Shown piece after piece: positions 16,942-25,283 of a stretch of 64,000 bases of DNA. Made by a program: the position numbers and the translations under genes. The notes beneath the pieces were generated by a model. That model was not told where the DNA came from, did no database searches, and saw only the letters and a list, made by a program, of their open reading frames with translations. The DNA is taken from the NCBI RefSeq assembly GCF_003696215.1, contig NZ_RFFG01000019.1, positions 50,765-114,764 on the forward strand, written 5' to 3'. The stretch comes from Actinomadura harenae. GTDB lineage: Bacteria; Actinomycetota; Actinomycetes; Streptosporangiales; Streptosporangiaceae. The first letter of the stretch is position 1. The number at the start of each line of letters is the position of its first letter.

Positions 16942-17445
16942 TCAGGAAAGCGGGTCCGAGTCGTTCTCGACGTCGAGACCGACGACCGAGGCGCACCCCG
17001 TGCAGATCCACTCGGCCACCACCGCCTCGGGTTCGCTGCCCAGTCCGAGGGCGCGGTACGGCTGGTTGACCTGGCGGCGGCGCATGCCGTGGCCGCAGGA
17101 CGAGTGCAGCAGCCGTCCGCAGCGCGGGCACGGCCACACGTCCTCCCGGCGCAGCCGGCAGCTCGGGCAGTGCGGGACCTCGGTGAGGTCGAGCAGTCCG
17201 AGCTCGTGCCGCCACTGCTGTTCCAGGTCGAGGTAGTCGTCGGCCGGCCAGTGGTGGTCGGCGAGCCAGGCGAGGTACTCCTCCGCGGCCGGCTCCAGCT
17301 CGGCGGTCAGGGACTCCGGATGTCCGCCCGAGGTCGTCTCGTCGGTCTGACCGGCCGCGACGGCGGGGCGCGGACGGGGCGCCGCGCGCCGCACCGCGGC
17401 CAGCAGTGCCAGCAGGCCGGCGATCACGATCACGGCCAAGACCAT
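16942..17445 (-). CDS. Membrane protein with zinc-ribbon-like tail, long paralogue of 12682-12936
   Basis: A 167-residue protein: N-terminal membrane helix (MVLAVIVIAGLLALLAAV), a polar linker, the block HPESLTAEL / EEYLAWLADHHWPADDYLD shared with the protein at 12682-12936, then a cysteine-rich tail. The tail has CPSC, CPRCG, SSCGHG and ICTGC, which looks like one or two zinc ribbons or a treble-clef binding two zincs. Topology suggests a cytosolic metal-binding domain tethered to the membrane. No function is known for this arrangement. It is convergent with the molybdopterin oxidoreductase (58 bp between stops). Confidence 0.75.
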   Translation of the reverse strand: MVLAVIVIAGLLALLAAVRRAAPRPRPAVAAGQTDETTSGGHPESLTAELEPAAEEYLAWLADHHWPADDYLDLEQQWRHELGLLDLTEVPHCPSCRLRREDVWPCPRCGRLLHSSCGHGMRRRQVNQPYRALGLGSEPEAVVAEWICTGCASVVGLDVENDSDPLS

Positions 17446-17791
17446 CGCGGAATCCTTTCATGATCGTGCTGCGGGGAAGTCGGATCATGAATTCACTTCA
17501 CAAAGCCGAGCGAACGCTATCGGAAAGAGTCTTATCGGAAAAGTCGATCTCCCGTCCGAGAGAATTCCGATCATGAAACGGTGATGTCCGAAACTGGTTC
17601 AAACCGGGTCCAAAAATCCATCATCCATCAATCGGGACACCACGCTTCGCGCACGCCCCGTGACCTCCCGCCCGCGGCCCGTTCCACGCGGAAGGTGGGG
17701 TTCTCCGCAGGTCCCGCCCTCCGGACAACCGGAGGGGAGTGGGCGGTGGACCTCATGGTGCGCCGGAACCGTTGTTCCTAGCGTGGCGATC
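17446..17791. other. AT-richer intergenic promoter region with repeats
   Basis: 346 bp between the divergent membrane zinc-ribbon gene and the DedA gene. It contains the 13-bp string GAACGCTATCGGA (17512-17524) whose parts recur upstream of the paralogue, a direct repeat TATCGGAAA at 17518-17526 and 17533-17541 (15-bp phase), and three ATCATGA-type words (about 17460, 17485, 17570). It probably holds both divergent promoters. No gene seen. Confidence 0.5.
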
Positions 17792-18589
17792 ATGATGGAA
17801 ACGACGACGGGATGGGCCGTGGCCGCCGCGGGCGACGGCGGGATCACCGGCTGGGCCACCGACCTGATGGAACGCCTCGGCGCCCCCGGCGCGGGCATCG
17901 CGATCGCCCTGGAGAACCTCTTCCCGCCGCTGCCCAGCGAGGTGATCCTTCCGCTGGCCGGGTTCACCGCCGCGCGCGGCGACATGAACCTCGTCGCGGC
18001 GCTGGTCTGGACGACGATCGGGTCGGTCGTCGGCGCCCTGGCGCTCTACGGCATCGGCGGCGCGATCGGCCGCGACCGGGTCCGGGCCATCGCGTCCTGG
18101 CTGCCCCTGGTCAAGGTGGAGGACCTCGACCGCACCGAGGCGTGGTTCGTCCGGCACGGCACGAAGGCGGTGTTCTTCGGCCGGATGATCCCGATCTTCC
18201 GCAGCCTCATCTCCGTCCCCGCCGGGGTGGAGCAGATGCCGCTCGCGCCCTTCCTCCTCCTGACCACGCTCGGCAGCGCGCTCTGGAACACCCTGTTCGT
18301 CATGGCCGGGTACTGGCTCGGCGACAACTGGCACGTGGTCCAGGAGTACGTCGGCGTCTACAGCAAGGCCGTCCTGGTGGTGGTCGTGCTCGCCGCCGTG
18401 GCGTTCCTGGCCGTCCGGATCATCCGGAACCGCCGCGCCCGCACGACCGACCTCGACGCCACCGTCACCCGCCCCGACCTCCCCCTCCCGCCCCACGGCC
18501 GTCACCCTCACCATGGGCAACACCGCAGGGACGCCGGATACGGTCGGACCTCGCCCCAACACGATCTCCCACCGTCCCGCCGAACCTGA
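17792..18589 (+). CDS. DedA-family membrane protein
   Basis: A 265-residue integral membrane protein of the DedA (VTT/SNARE-associated) family, whose members act in lipid carrier recycling and membrane homeostasis. The signature E-x-FPPLPSEVILPLAGF follows helix 1, and FFGRMIPIFRSLISVPAG carries the conserved G-R-x2-P-x2-R residues. Five to six helices and a Pro/His-rich basic tail follow. ATG 17792 (or 17795) is close to a TAGCGT box, so the message may be leaderless. It is 47 bp upstream of the sensor kinase and may be in the same operon. Confidence 0.88.
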   Translation: MMETTTGWAVAAAGDGGITGWATDLMERLGAPGAGIAIALENLFPPLPSEVILPLAGFTAARGDMNLVAALVWTTIGSVVGALALYGIGGAIGRDRVRAIASWLPLVKVEDLDRTEAWFVRHGTKAVFFGRMIPIFRSLISVPAGVEQMPLAPFLLLTTLGSALWNTLFVMAGYWLGDNWHVVQEYVGVYSKAVLVVVVLAAVAFLAVRIIRNRRARTTDLDATVTRPDLPLPPHGRHPHHGQHRRDAGYGRTSPQHDLPPSRRT

Positions 18590-18636
18590 GGAACCCCCAT
18601 CCCCTCCCACCGACGACGCACCAGAAGGCCCGAGGA

Positions 18637-19773
18637 ATGACAGGCTGGCGAGACACCGGACGGACGCTGGGCCGAACCGTCGCGGGCCTGACGCTCGGGA
18701 CGGCGACCGCCGTCCTCACCGTCCCCCTGGCGCCCTTCCTCCTCCACGCCGGTCCCGCCCGCGCGATGGCGAAGGTGGAGCGGCGCAGGCTCCTGACCTT
18801 CCTCGACGCGGACATCCCACCCGCTGACCAAGACCGGGACCGAGACCGGAACCGCCGCCGCGCGGCGGCCCACCTCCTCGCCCGCGTGCCGATCGGCCTG
18901 CTCGGAGGCGTGATCCTGGGGTTGTGCGCGGCGGGCGCCGTGACGGCCGTCCGTGTGGCCGTCGGATGGTGGATCACCGGGCGGAACCTCGACCGCATCC
19001 CGCCCTCGCCCGTGATCATCGTGTACTTCGCGCTGGCCGGGGCCGTCCTGGCGTTCCTGGCCGGGCAGGGCCTCGCCGGGGTCGTGGCCGCGGAACGGCG
19101 GCTCGCGGCCCGCTTCCTCGGCCCCGACCGCCTGGAGGCGTACCGGCGGCGCGTCGCGGAGCTGGCGGCGAGCCGCGCCGAGGTCGTCGCCGCCGTGGAC
19201 GACGAGCGCCGCAGGATCGAACGCGACCTGCACGACGGCGTCCAGCAGCGGCTCGTCGCGCTCGGCCTGCTGATCGGACGCGCTCGCCGCGCCGGCGACC
19301 CGGACCGCGCCCGCGACCTGCTGCTCCAGGCCCACGACGAGTCGCGCCGCGCGCTGGAGGACCTGCGCGAGACGTCCTGGCGGGTCTTCCCGTCCGCGCT
19401 CGACTCCGAGGGCCTCGCCGCGGCGCTGGAGGCGGTCGCCGAGCGCGCCCCGTTCCCGGTGGACGTCGAGGTGGCCCTGGACGCGCCGGGCCGTCCGCCG
19501 CGCGAGGTCGAGACGGCCGCGTACTTCGTGGTCTGCGAGGCCGTGACGAACGCGGCGAAGCACGCCGGGGCCTCCCGCGTGACGGTCCGGGTCGCCGGGG
19601 ACGGCAGAATCCTCGTCGTGAGGATCATCGACGACGGGACGGGCGGCGCCGAGCCGTCCGGCGGCGGCCTGCACGGCCTGGCCCGCCGCGCGGCGGCACT
19701 CGACGGGACGTTCACCGTGGTCAGCCCGCCCGGCGGCCCCACCGAGATCACCGCGGAGCTGCCATGCGGGTGA
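18637..19773 (+). CDS. NarL-type sensor histidine kinase
   Basis: A 378-residue membrane histidine kinase. Three hydrophobic segments lie in the first 160 residues (around VAGLTLGTATAVLTVPLAPF, IGLLGGVILGLCAAG and VIIVYFALAGAVLAF). A HisKA_3 dimerisation domain follows with phospho-acceptor His in RIERDLHDGVQQRL, and a HATPase_c domain with N-box EAVTNAAKHAGAS and G-box GGGLHGLARR. ATG 18637 is directly preceded by CGAGGA; AGAAGG lies 12 bp upstream. It overlaps the response regulator by 10 bp, so the two form a cognate pair. The signal is unknown; a membrane stimulus is likely given the short loops and the DedA neighbour. Confidence 0.9.
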   Translation: MTGWRDTGRTLGRTVAGLTLGTATAVLTVPLAPFLLHAGPARAMAKVERRRLLTFLDADIPPADQDRDRDRNRRRAAAHLLARVPIGLLGGVILGLCAAGAVTAVRVAVGWWITGRNLDRIPPSPVIIVYFALAGAVLAFLAGQGLAGVVAAERRLAARFLGPDRLEAYRRRVAELAASRAEVVAAVDDERRRIERDLHDGVQQRLVALGLLIGRARRAGDPDRARDLLLQAHDESRRALEDLRETSWRVFPSALDSEGLAAALEAVAERAPFPVDVEVALDAPGRPPREVETAAYFVVCEAVTNAAKHAGASRVTVRVAGDGRILVVRIIDDGTGGAEPSGGGLHGLARRAAALDGTFTVVSPPGGPTEITAELPCG

Positions 19774-20414
19774 TGCTGGCCGAGGACTCCGCGCTCCTCC
19801 GCGAGGGCCTCGTCCGCCTGCTCGCGGAGGAGGGCCACGAGGTCGTCGCCGCGGTCGGCGACGCCGAGGCGCTGCTCGCGGCCGTCGCCGACGACCCGCC
19901 GGACGTGGTCGTCGTGGACGTCCGCATGCCCCCCACCCACACCGACGAGGGACTGCGCGCCGCGCTCGAACTCCGCAGGACGCGGCCCGAGATCGGCGTT
20001 CTCGTCCTGTCGCAGTATGTGGAGCGCAGGTTCGCGACCGAACTGCTCACGTCCAGCGCGAGCGGCGTCGGCTACCTGCTGAAGGATCGCGTGGCGCAGG
20101 TGGACGAGTTCCTCGACGCCCTGGACCGCGTGCGCGCGGGAGGCGCGGCCTTCGATCCGGAGGTCGTGCGGCGGCTGCTCGCGGGCGCCGACCGCGAACG
20201 CGCCGACCCCCTCGCCACCCTCACCCCGCGCGAGCGGGACGTCCTGGCGGCCATGGCCGAGGGCCTGACGAACGCGACGATCGCCGAGCGCCTGTACGTC
20301 TCGCAGAGCGCCGTCGAGAAGCACGCCAATGCGATCTTCGGCAAGCTCGGCCTGGGGGAGTCGTCCGGGTACAGCCGCCGTGTCCTCGCCGTCCTGCGCC
20401 ACCTCGGAGCCTGA
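19764..20414 (+). CDS. NarL/FixJ-type response regulator
   Basis: A 216-residue response regulator. Receiver domain: acidic pocket AEDSALL, phospho-acceptor Asp in VVVVDVRMPP, conserved Ser in LVLSQYV and Lys in YLLKDRV. A LuxR-type HTH fills residues 150-216 (LTPRERDVLAAMAEGLTNATIAERL, VEKHANAIFGKLGL). The ATG overlaps the kinase stop, which indicates translational coupling. Targets may include the DedA gene upstream; this is inference. Confidence 0.93.
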   Translation: MRVMLAEDSALLREGLVRLLAEEGHEVVAAVGDAEALLAAVADDPPDVVVVDVRMPPTHTDEGLRAALELRRTRPEIGVLVLSQYVERRFATELLTSSASGVGYLLKDRVAQVDEFLDALDRVRAGGAAFDPEVVRRLLAGADRERADPLATLTPRERDVLAAMAEGLTNATIAERLYVSQSAVEKHANAIFGKLGLGESSGYSRRVLAVLRHLGA

Positions 20415-20555
20415 CGAGCCCCCGCCATGGCCCGGACACGTCCGCCACCTCCACGGTTCGGCGAGCCCGACGAGCCCGGGCGCGGCCCGGGCACGCCCGA
20501 GACCTGGCAGGCTGACGATCACGGATTCCCGGCGCGACCGACGGAGGAGAACGGC

Positions 20556-21074
20556 ATGACGGACAAGCTCGACTGGATCACCGCGACGGAGCGCCCCGAC
20601 CTGCTGGCCGCCCCCGTCGCCGCGGCCATCGCGGACGTCCAGGGGGCGAAGGTCGCCGAGATCGACCCCGAGCTGGCCGACACCGCCGCCTTCTGCGAGC
20701 GGTACGGCGTCGCGATGGAGGCCAGCGCGAACTGCGTGGTCGTCGCGGCCAAGCGGGGCGGCGAGGTGACCTACGCGGCGTGCATGGTCCTCGCCACCGA
20801 CCGGGCGGACGTGAACGGCGTCGTCCGCAAGCACCTCGGCGCCCGCAAGGCGTCCTTCGCGCCGATGGCCGAGGCGACGTCGCTGACCGGCATGGAGTAC
20901 GGCGGCATCACCCCGGTCGGGCTGCCCGCGGACTGGCCGATCCTCGTGGACGCCGCCGTCGCCGAGGCCGGGGAGGTCGTGATCGGCGGGGGAGTGCGCG
21001 GCTCGAAGCTCCTGCTCCCGGGCAAGTCCCTGGCCGCGCTGCCGGGCGCCGAGGTCCTCCCGCTGGCCCAGTAG
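20556..21074 (+). CDS. YbaK/aminoacyl-tRNA deacylase-family protein
   Basis: A 172-residue protein of the YbaK/ProX editing family, which hydrolyses mischarged aminoacyl-tRNAs (for example Cys-tRNA(Pro)) in trans. Features are ANCVVVAAKRGGEVTYAACMVLA, the VRKHLGARKASFAP helix with its conserved Lys, and GGITPVGLPADWPILVD, matching the family's GG-x-P-x-G motif. ATG 20556 has GGAGGAGA 8 bp upstream. It stands 141 bp after the response regulator and is probably a separate transcript. Confidence 0.85.
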   Translation: MTDKLDWITATERPDLLAAPVAAAIADVQGAKVAEIDPELADTAAFCERYGVAMEASANCVVVAAKRGGEVTYAACMVLATDRADVNGVVRKHLGARKASFAPMAEATSLTGMEYGGITPVGLPADWPILVDAAVAEAGEVVIGGGVRGSKLLLPGKSLAALPGAEVLPLAQ

Positions 21075-21086
21075 GAACCACCGGGG

Positions 21087-21125
21087 ACCAAGGGAAACGA
21101 CAGGAACCAAGAGAAACCGACAGGA
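21087..21125. repeat. Two-unit tandem repeat in a convergent intergenic region
   Basis: ACCAAGGGAAACGACAGGA (21087-21105) is followed directly by ACCAAGAGAAACCGACAGGA (21106-21125), one substitution and one insertion apart. It lies between the convergent ybaK-like and marR genes, followed by a GGGAACGTTCCC palindrome (21153-21164). No function is apparent. Confidence 0.6.
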
Positions 21126-21171
21126 AGCCTTCCAGTCGGAATCGTCCCAGAAGGGAACGTTCCCGCGGCGC

Positions 21172-21720
21172 CTAACGGCCGGTGTCGCGGAGGTTGTCGG
21201 CGACGCGGGTGAGCGCCGTCCCGAGGACGTCGAGCTCCTCGGCGGACAGGACCCCGATCATGTGCCGCCGGACGACGCTCCGGTGCCCCGGGCGCACCCT
21301 GGCCAGTCGCTCCTCGCCCTCGGCGGTGAGCTGCGCCCAGACCGCGCGGCGGTCGGTGGGGCAGGGCGTCCGGCGCACCAGCCCGCGCTGCTCGAGCTGC
21401 GTGATCTGGTAGGTCAGGCGGCTCTTGGAGATCATCGCGCGGCGGGCGAGGTCGGTCATGCGCAGCCGCCGCTCGTCCGCCTCGCGCAGCGTCACGAGGA
21501 TCTCGAAGTCGGCGTGGGAGAGCTCGCCGTCCGCCTTGAGCTGCCGCTCGATCTCCTGTTCCAGCAGGTGCGACGCGGCGAGGAAGCTCTTCCAGGCGCG
21601 CAGCTCGGCGGCCGCGAGCGGAGCGCCGCCGCCGCTGGACCCGGAGGGGGCGTCGGAGGCGGAGCCGGGGTCCGCGTCGCCGGACGGGCCCGGCTGGTCG
21701 GTGCGGTCGGGGTGGAACAT
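21172..21720 (-). CDS. MarR-family regulator, divergent from doxX
   Basis: A 182-residue MarR regulator with a disordered Gly/Ser/Pro-rich N-terminal 33 residues. The core shows LSHADFEILVTLREAD, MTDLARRAMISKSRLTYQITQL, then RGLVRRTPCPTDRRAVWAQLTAEG (wing). A cysteine in the wing (PCPTDRR) could be redox-sensitive. The ATG at 21720 faces a DoxX gene across 133 bp containing TTTGAA words. Similar MarR/DoxX pairs are known from oxidative and thiol stress regulation, so control of doxX is likely. Confidence 0.88.
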   Translation of the reverse strand: MFHPDRTDQPGPSGDADPGSASDAPSGSSGGGAPLAAAELRAWKSFLAASHLLEQEIERQLKADGELSHADFEILVTLREADERRLRMTDLARRAMISKSRLTYQITQLEQRGLVRRTPCPTDRRAVWAQLTAEGEERLARVRPGHRSVVRRHMIGVLSAEELDVLGTALTRVADNLRDTGR

Positions 21721-21738
21721 GAACCCGATTCTATTCGG

Positions 21739-21750
21739 TTCAGATTTGAA
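21739..21750. promoter_or_regulatory. MarR-type operator upstream of doxX
   Basis: TTCA-GATT-TGAA inverted repeat, 19 bp from the marR start. A second TTTGAA word (GGTTTGAACG, 21776-21785) lies about 35 bp further towards doxX. Together they look like paired binding sites in the divergent promoter. Confidence 0.5.
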
Positions 21751-21853
21751 TCATCCCCGCGGGAGTGTTAGTACAGGTTTGAACGATCACGTTCCCCGCC
21801 ATCACGACCCGCCCGGACACTCCCGTCCGGGCGATCCCCGCGAAGGAGCTCCC

Positions 21854-22318
21854 GTGTACCTGTCCCGCAGATTCCCCGCGCTGTCCGACGCAGGGCTGCT
21901 GCTCGGCCGCCTCGTGCTCGGCGCGGTGTTCATCGCGCACGGCTGGCAGAAGTTCCACAAGTACGGCCACGGCAACGTCACCAAGATGTTCGACGGCATG
22001 GGCATCCCGCTGCCGAGCCTGGCCGCGTTCTACGCGACGTGGGTCGAGCTCGCCGGCGGCGTCGCGCTCGTCGTCGGCGTCCTGGTCCCCCTCGTCGGCG
22101 TGCTGCTGTTCGCCGACATGGCGGGCGCGCTCTGGTACGCGCACGCCGACCACGGCTTCTTCTCCGAGAAGGGCGGCTACGAGTACGTGCTCGTGCTCGG
22201 CGTCCTGTCCCTGCTCGTGGCCTTCGCCGGTCCGGGGCGCCTGTCCCTGGACGCGCTGCTCGGCGGCGGCCTGAGGAGGGAGGCAGTCCACGGCGAACGC
22301 CGGGCCGTTGAGGTCTGA
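21854..22318 (+). CDS. DoxX-family membrane protein
   Basis: A 154-residue four-helix integral membrane protein of the DoxX family. GRLVLGAVFIAHGWQKF is the typical first helix, followed by the helix with WVELAGGVALVVG and a helix LLFADMAGALWYAH. GTG 21854 has AAGGAG 6 bp upstream, which settles the start. Family members work with thiol or redox enzymes at the membrane. It is divergent from its likely MarR repressor and ends 78 bp before a strong terminator. Confidence 0.9.
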   Translation: MYLSRRFPALSDAGLLLGRLVLGAVFIAHGWQKFHKYGHGNVTKMFDGMGIPLPSLAAFYATWVELAGGVALVVGVLVPLVGVLLFADMAGALWYAHADHGFFSEKGGYEYVLVLGVLSLLVAFAGPGRLSLDALLGGGLRREAVHGERRAVEV

Positions 22319-22396
22319 CCCTTTCAGGGCCGGAACTCGACCGGAACGCCGTCCCCGTGTGAGTGCGGGCGCCCGGGGACGGCGCCGACCGGCGAA

Positions 22397-22436
22397 GGGG
22401 CCCGGATCCGACCGGCGGGGGTCGGGTCCGGGCCCC
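22397..22436 (+). terminator. Strong hairpin terminator after doxX
   Basis: A 17-bp stem (22397-22413 with 22420-22436; one G-T wobble) around a 6-base loop, starting GGGGCCCGG. It is followed by CTCTCATG rather than a T run, as common in high-GC actinomycetes. Confidence 0.75.
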
Positions 22437-22606
22437 TCTCATGCCCGCGGCTTTGAGCGACTTCTGCGCCACCTGTCGTGTCGTGCGAAGAATGGCCAGG
22501 TAATGACCCGTATGATGCGCTCTTGTGATCATGTGCCCGCGTGACCGGCTCCCGGGCGGGTAGAGCACAGGTGATCATTCGGATCACCGGAAGGGCGGGT
22601 CCTGGG

Positions 22607-24025
22607 GTGTCGCGCGCAAGAGAGTTCGTCGTGGTGGCCAACCGCCTGCCCGTGGACCGGGTCGTCGGCGCGGACGGCTCGCCGTCCTGGCGGCGCAGCC
22701 CCGGTGGGCTGGTCAGCGCCATCGCGCCGCTGATGCGCCGCCGGCACGGCACCTGGATCGGCTGGTCCGGCGCACCCGACGAGCGGCTCGAGCCGTTCCG
22801 CGAGGACGGCATGTCACTCGTCCCCGTCCACCAGTCCTCCGAGGACGTCGAGCTCTACTACGAGGGCTTCTCCAACGCCACCCTGTGGCCGCTCTACCAC
22901 GACGTCGTCGCCCCGCCCGTCTACGACCGGGCCATGTGGGACGCCTACGTCCGCGTCAACGAACGCTTCGCCGAGGTGACCGCCGAGGTCGCGGGCAAGG
23001 GCGCGATGGTCTGGATCCAGGACTACCAGCTCCAGCTCGTGCCCGCCCTGCTCCGCAACCTCCGCCCGGACCTGCGCATCGGCTTCTTCCTGCACATCCC
23101 GTTCCCGCCGCTGGAACTGTTCTGGCAGCTGCCGTGGCGCCGCCAGATCCTCGAGGGACTGCTCGGCGCCGACCTGGTCGGCTTCCAGCTTCCCGGCGCG
23201 GCGCAGAACTTCGTCCGGCTCTGCCGCCGCCTGCTCGACACCCGCACCGCCAAGCAGGACGTCTTCTGGGACGGCCGCACCGTCCGCGCCCGCGCCTTCC
23301 CCATCTCGGTGGACGCCGGGGAACTGGGCCGCCTCATCCACGAGCCGTCCGTCCGCCGCCGCGCCGCCGAGATCCGCGAGGACCTCCGCGACGCCCGCGT
23401 GCTGCTCGGCGTCGACCGGCTCGACTACACCAAGGGCATCACCCAGCGCCTGGAGGCCTTCGGCGAGCTGTTCCGCGACGGCGAGCTGCGTCCCGGCGAG
23501 GCCACGTTCATCCAGATCGCCACGCCGAGCCGCGAACGCGTCGAGCAGTACCAGCTGCTCCGCGACCAGATCGAGCAGCAGGTCGGGCACATCAACGGCG
23601 AGCACGGCGAGCTCGGCACGCCGGTCATCCACTACCTGCACTCGTCGTTCGACCGTGCCGAGCTCGCGGCCCTCTACCTCGCGGCGGACGTCATGGTCGT
23701 CACCCCGCTGCGGGACGGCATGAACCTGGTCGCCAAGGAGTACGTCGCCTGCCGTGAGGACCTGCGCGGCGCCCTCGTCCTCAGCGAGTTCGCGGGCGCC
23801 GCCGCCGAGCTCAAGCGCGCCTACCAGGTAAACCCGTACGACATCGACGGCCTGAAGAAGTCCCTCCTGGACGCCCTGCGCGACCATCCGGCCGAACAGG
23901 GCCGCCGCATGCGCGCGATGCGCCGCCGCGTCCTGGAGCACGACGTGGACCGCTGGGCCCACGACTTCATCGCCGCGCTGGAGGAGCCGACTCCTCCCAC
24001 CGCCATAGCCCGCGAAGCCGTCTGA
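22607..24025 (+). CDS. otsA: Trehalose-6-phosphate synthase (GT20)
   Basis: A 472-residue glycosyltransferase family 20 enzyme that joins UDP- or GDP-glucose and glucose-6-phosphate to trehalose-6-phosphate in the cytosol. Hallmarks are [43 protein letters not shown], the [13 protein letters not shown] substrate-binding motif and [21 protein letters not shown] 22607 is chosen because it puts 11 residues before the conserved NRLP, normal for the family; GTGs at 22571 and 22541 are in frame but have no ribosome binding site or conserved sequence. No trehalose-phosphatase (otsB) is adjacent. A terminator follows. Confidence 0.93.
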   Translation: MSRAREFVVVANRLPVDRVVGADGSPSWRRSPGGLVSAIAPLMRRRHGTWIGWSGAPDERLEPFREDGMSLVPVHQSSEDVELYYEGFSNATLWPLYHDVVAPPVYDRAMWDAYVRVNERFAEVTAEVAGKGAMVWIQDYQLQLVPALLRNLRPDLRIGFFLHIPFPPLELFWQLPWRRQILEGLLGADLVGFQLPGAAQNFVRLCRRLLDTRTAKQDVFWDGRTVRARAFPISVDAGELGRLIHEPSVRRRAAEIREDLRDARVLLGVDRLDYTKGITQRLEAFGELFRDGELRPGEATFIQIATPSRERVEQYQLLRDQIEQQVGHINGEHGELGTPVIHYLHSSFDRAELAALYLAADVMVVTPLRDGMNLVAKEYVACREDLRGALVLSEFAGAAAELKRAYQVNPYDIDGLKKSLLDALRDHPAEQGRRMRAMRRRVLEHDVDRWAHDFIAALEEPTPPTAIAREAV

Positions 24026-24038
24026 CCGAATTCACTCC

Positions 24039-24070
24039 GACCCCGCCCCTCGCCTAAGGGGGGCGGGGTC
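24039..24070 (+). terminator. Terminator after otsA
   Basis: GACCCCGCCCC (24039-24049) pairs with GGGGCGGGGTC (24060-24070), an 11-bp perfect stem with a 10-base loop, followed by TTC. It starts 13 bp after the otsA stop. Confidence 0.8.
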
Positions 24071-24138
24071 TTCGCGCACGGAACGAGACCGGCACGGAAC
24101 CGGCACGAAACCGGTACGCAGAGTCCCTGTGCAAAGCA

Positions 24139-24180
24139 CGACGGGCGTGCCGTCCGAGTGGAAAGACGACACGCCCGTCG
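24139..24180 (-). terminator. Probable terminator of the ATPase gene
   Basis: An 11-bp perfect stem, CGACGGGCGTG (24139-24149) with CACGCCCGTCG (24170-24180), around a 20-base loop. On the minus strand it is followed by TGCTTTG. It lies 36 bp beyond the stop of the minus-strand ATPase gene. Confidence 0.55.
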
Positions 24181-24216
24181 CGGGCTTTCTCAGGCCTGCT
24201 GACGAGGCCCGGAGAG

Positions 24217-24825
24217 TCAGGACGCGAGGTTGAAAGCGGCCCAGACGGCCTTGCCTCCGGTGCTGAGCGGCGCCCAGCCCCACGCGTCGCTCAGACCAGC
24301 GACGACGAGCAGTCCGCGGCCGTCCTCGCTGAAGAAGTCCTCAGTGCGGGCCAGAGTGGGCCTGCTGCCGCTCGGGTCCGTCACCGTGACGACCAGCCGG
24401 CGCGGGTGACCGAGCAGCACCAGCTGTATCGGACGTGACTGAATCTGATTTACGGGCGTCTCAATTCCGTGGCGCAGGGCGTTGGTGACGAGCTCCGAGA
24501 CGGCCGTCAGGACGTCGGAGCCGTCGCCGGGCAGTCCCCACGCGGCGAGCGTCTCGCGCGCGAACGCACGGGCCGTACGGGGCGCCGTGGCGTCGGCCGA
24601 CAGGACCTTGCGGGCCGTGCGCGGACTGCCCTCGTGCGGCGTCGGCCAGAGCCCGGCGAAACCGGACGAAATGGTCGGATCGCTATGACTCGACAGCAAC
24701 GGGGTCGTGTCGCCCGCCGCGGCGCCGTCGGCCGTGGCGGGATCGGGGGAGGCGTACGGGAGCTCCAGGGGCCGCCGGCCCCGCTCGACGGAAGCCGCGA
24801 GGTCGTCGGCCTGGTCAACGAACAT
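24217..24825 (-). CDS. Anti-sigma-type serine kinase/ATP-binding protein (HATPase_c)
   Basis: A 202-residue protein with an RsbW/SpoIIAB-like HATPase domain in the C-terminal 130 residues: ARAFARETLAAWGLPGDGSDVLTAVSELVTNALRHG is the N-box helix with its E-x3-N, then VTVTDPS and EDGRGLLVVAGLSDAWG as the G-box. The first 70 residues are disordered. Such stand-alone ATPases are abundant in streptomycete-like bacteria and bind or phosphorylate regulatory partners. ATG 24825 is preferred; an in-frame ATG at 24954 would begin inside a 12-bp tandem repeat. It is divergent from a DUF397 protein. No sigma factor or antagonist is adjacent. Confidence 0.8.
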   Translation of the reverse strand: MFVDQADDLAASVERGRRPLELPYASPDPATADGAAAGDTTPLLSSHSDPTISSGFAGLWPTPHEGSPRTARKVLSADATAPRTARAFARETLAAWGLPGDGSDVLTAVSELVTNALRHGIETPVNQIQSRPIQLVLLGHPRRLVVTVTDPSGSRPTLARTEDFFSEDGRGLLVVAGLSDAWGWAPLSTGGKAVWAAFNLAS

Positions 24826-24894
24826 TGGCAACCCCAGGGGCGTGCGGACGGAACGGGTGCGAGCGTTCGCTATCTTGCTCCTCACGTCGTGCAG

Positions 24895-24954
24895 ATGCAA
24901 GACCGTATGCAAGCACGAATGCAAGGCCATACGCACGACCAGATGCACGTGCAT
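24895..24954. repeat. 12-bp tandem repeat, five units
   Basis: Five consecutive 12-mers in exact phase: ATGCAAGACCGT, ATGCAAGCACGA, ATGCAAGGCCAT, ACGCACGACCAG, ATGCACGTGCAT. The first three share ATGCAAG; the last is a perfect palindrome. It lies between the divergent ATPase and DUF397 genes, where promoters are expected. It could be a multi-site operator or, if the ATPase starts at 24954, encode a repetitive N-terminus. Confidence 0.8.
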
Positions 24955-25052
24955 TTCGTATCATCGACCTCGGGGCCGGTCCGGTGCCGGGGGTGGGGAC
25001 AGTGAGGCCCGTCGTCCGGACGGGCCACGACGCCAGCAAGGGGGGGCTCACG

Positions 25053-25283
25053 ATGGACGGCGAGTCAGTGCCGACCGTCATGCGCGAACGGCTCGTGTGG
25101 CAGAAGAGCCGCCGTAGCAATCCGAACGGCAACTGCGTGGAACTGGCGGAACTGCCGACGGGGGACATCGCGATCCGCAACTCCCGTGATCCCGAAGGCT
25201 CGATCCTCGTGTACACACGCGCGGAGGTAGAGGCGTTCGTCGGCGGGGCCAAGGACGGGGATTTCGACCACATGCTGGTCTGA
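25053..25283 (+). CDS. DUF397 protein
   Basis: A 76-residue DUF397 protein. The family core is plain: LVWQKSRRSNPNGNCVELAEL, GDIAIRNSRDPEG and a C-terminal LVYTRAEVEAFVGGAKDGDFD. In streptomycetes these proteins usually form toxin-antitoxin-like or regulatory pairs with an XRE helix-turn-helix protein (Scr1/Scr2, BldB/WhiJ type). No XRE gene is present here; instead a divergent HATPase gene is the neighbour. ATG 25053 has an AGGGGGGG tract about 6 bp upstream. Confidence 0.9.
   Translation: MDGESVPTVMRERLVWQKSRRSNPNGNCVELAELPTGDIAIRNSRDPEGSILVYTRAEVEAFVGGAKDGDFDHMLV

Noticed and set aside
17595..17620. tRNA-like GGTTCAAACC string
   Set aside because: It resembles a T-loop but no acceptor, D or anticodon stem fits around it; no tRNA gene found in the window.
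24895..24954. CRISPR-like repeat array
   Set aside because: Units are 12 bp with no spacers and no cas genes nearby; it is a simple tandem repeat.
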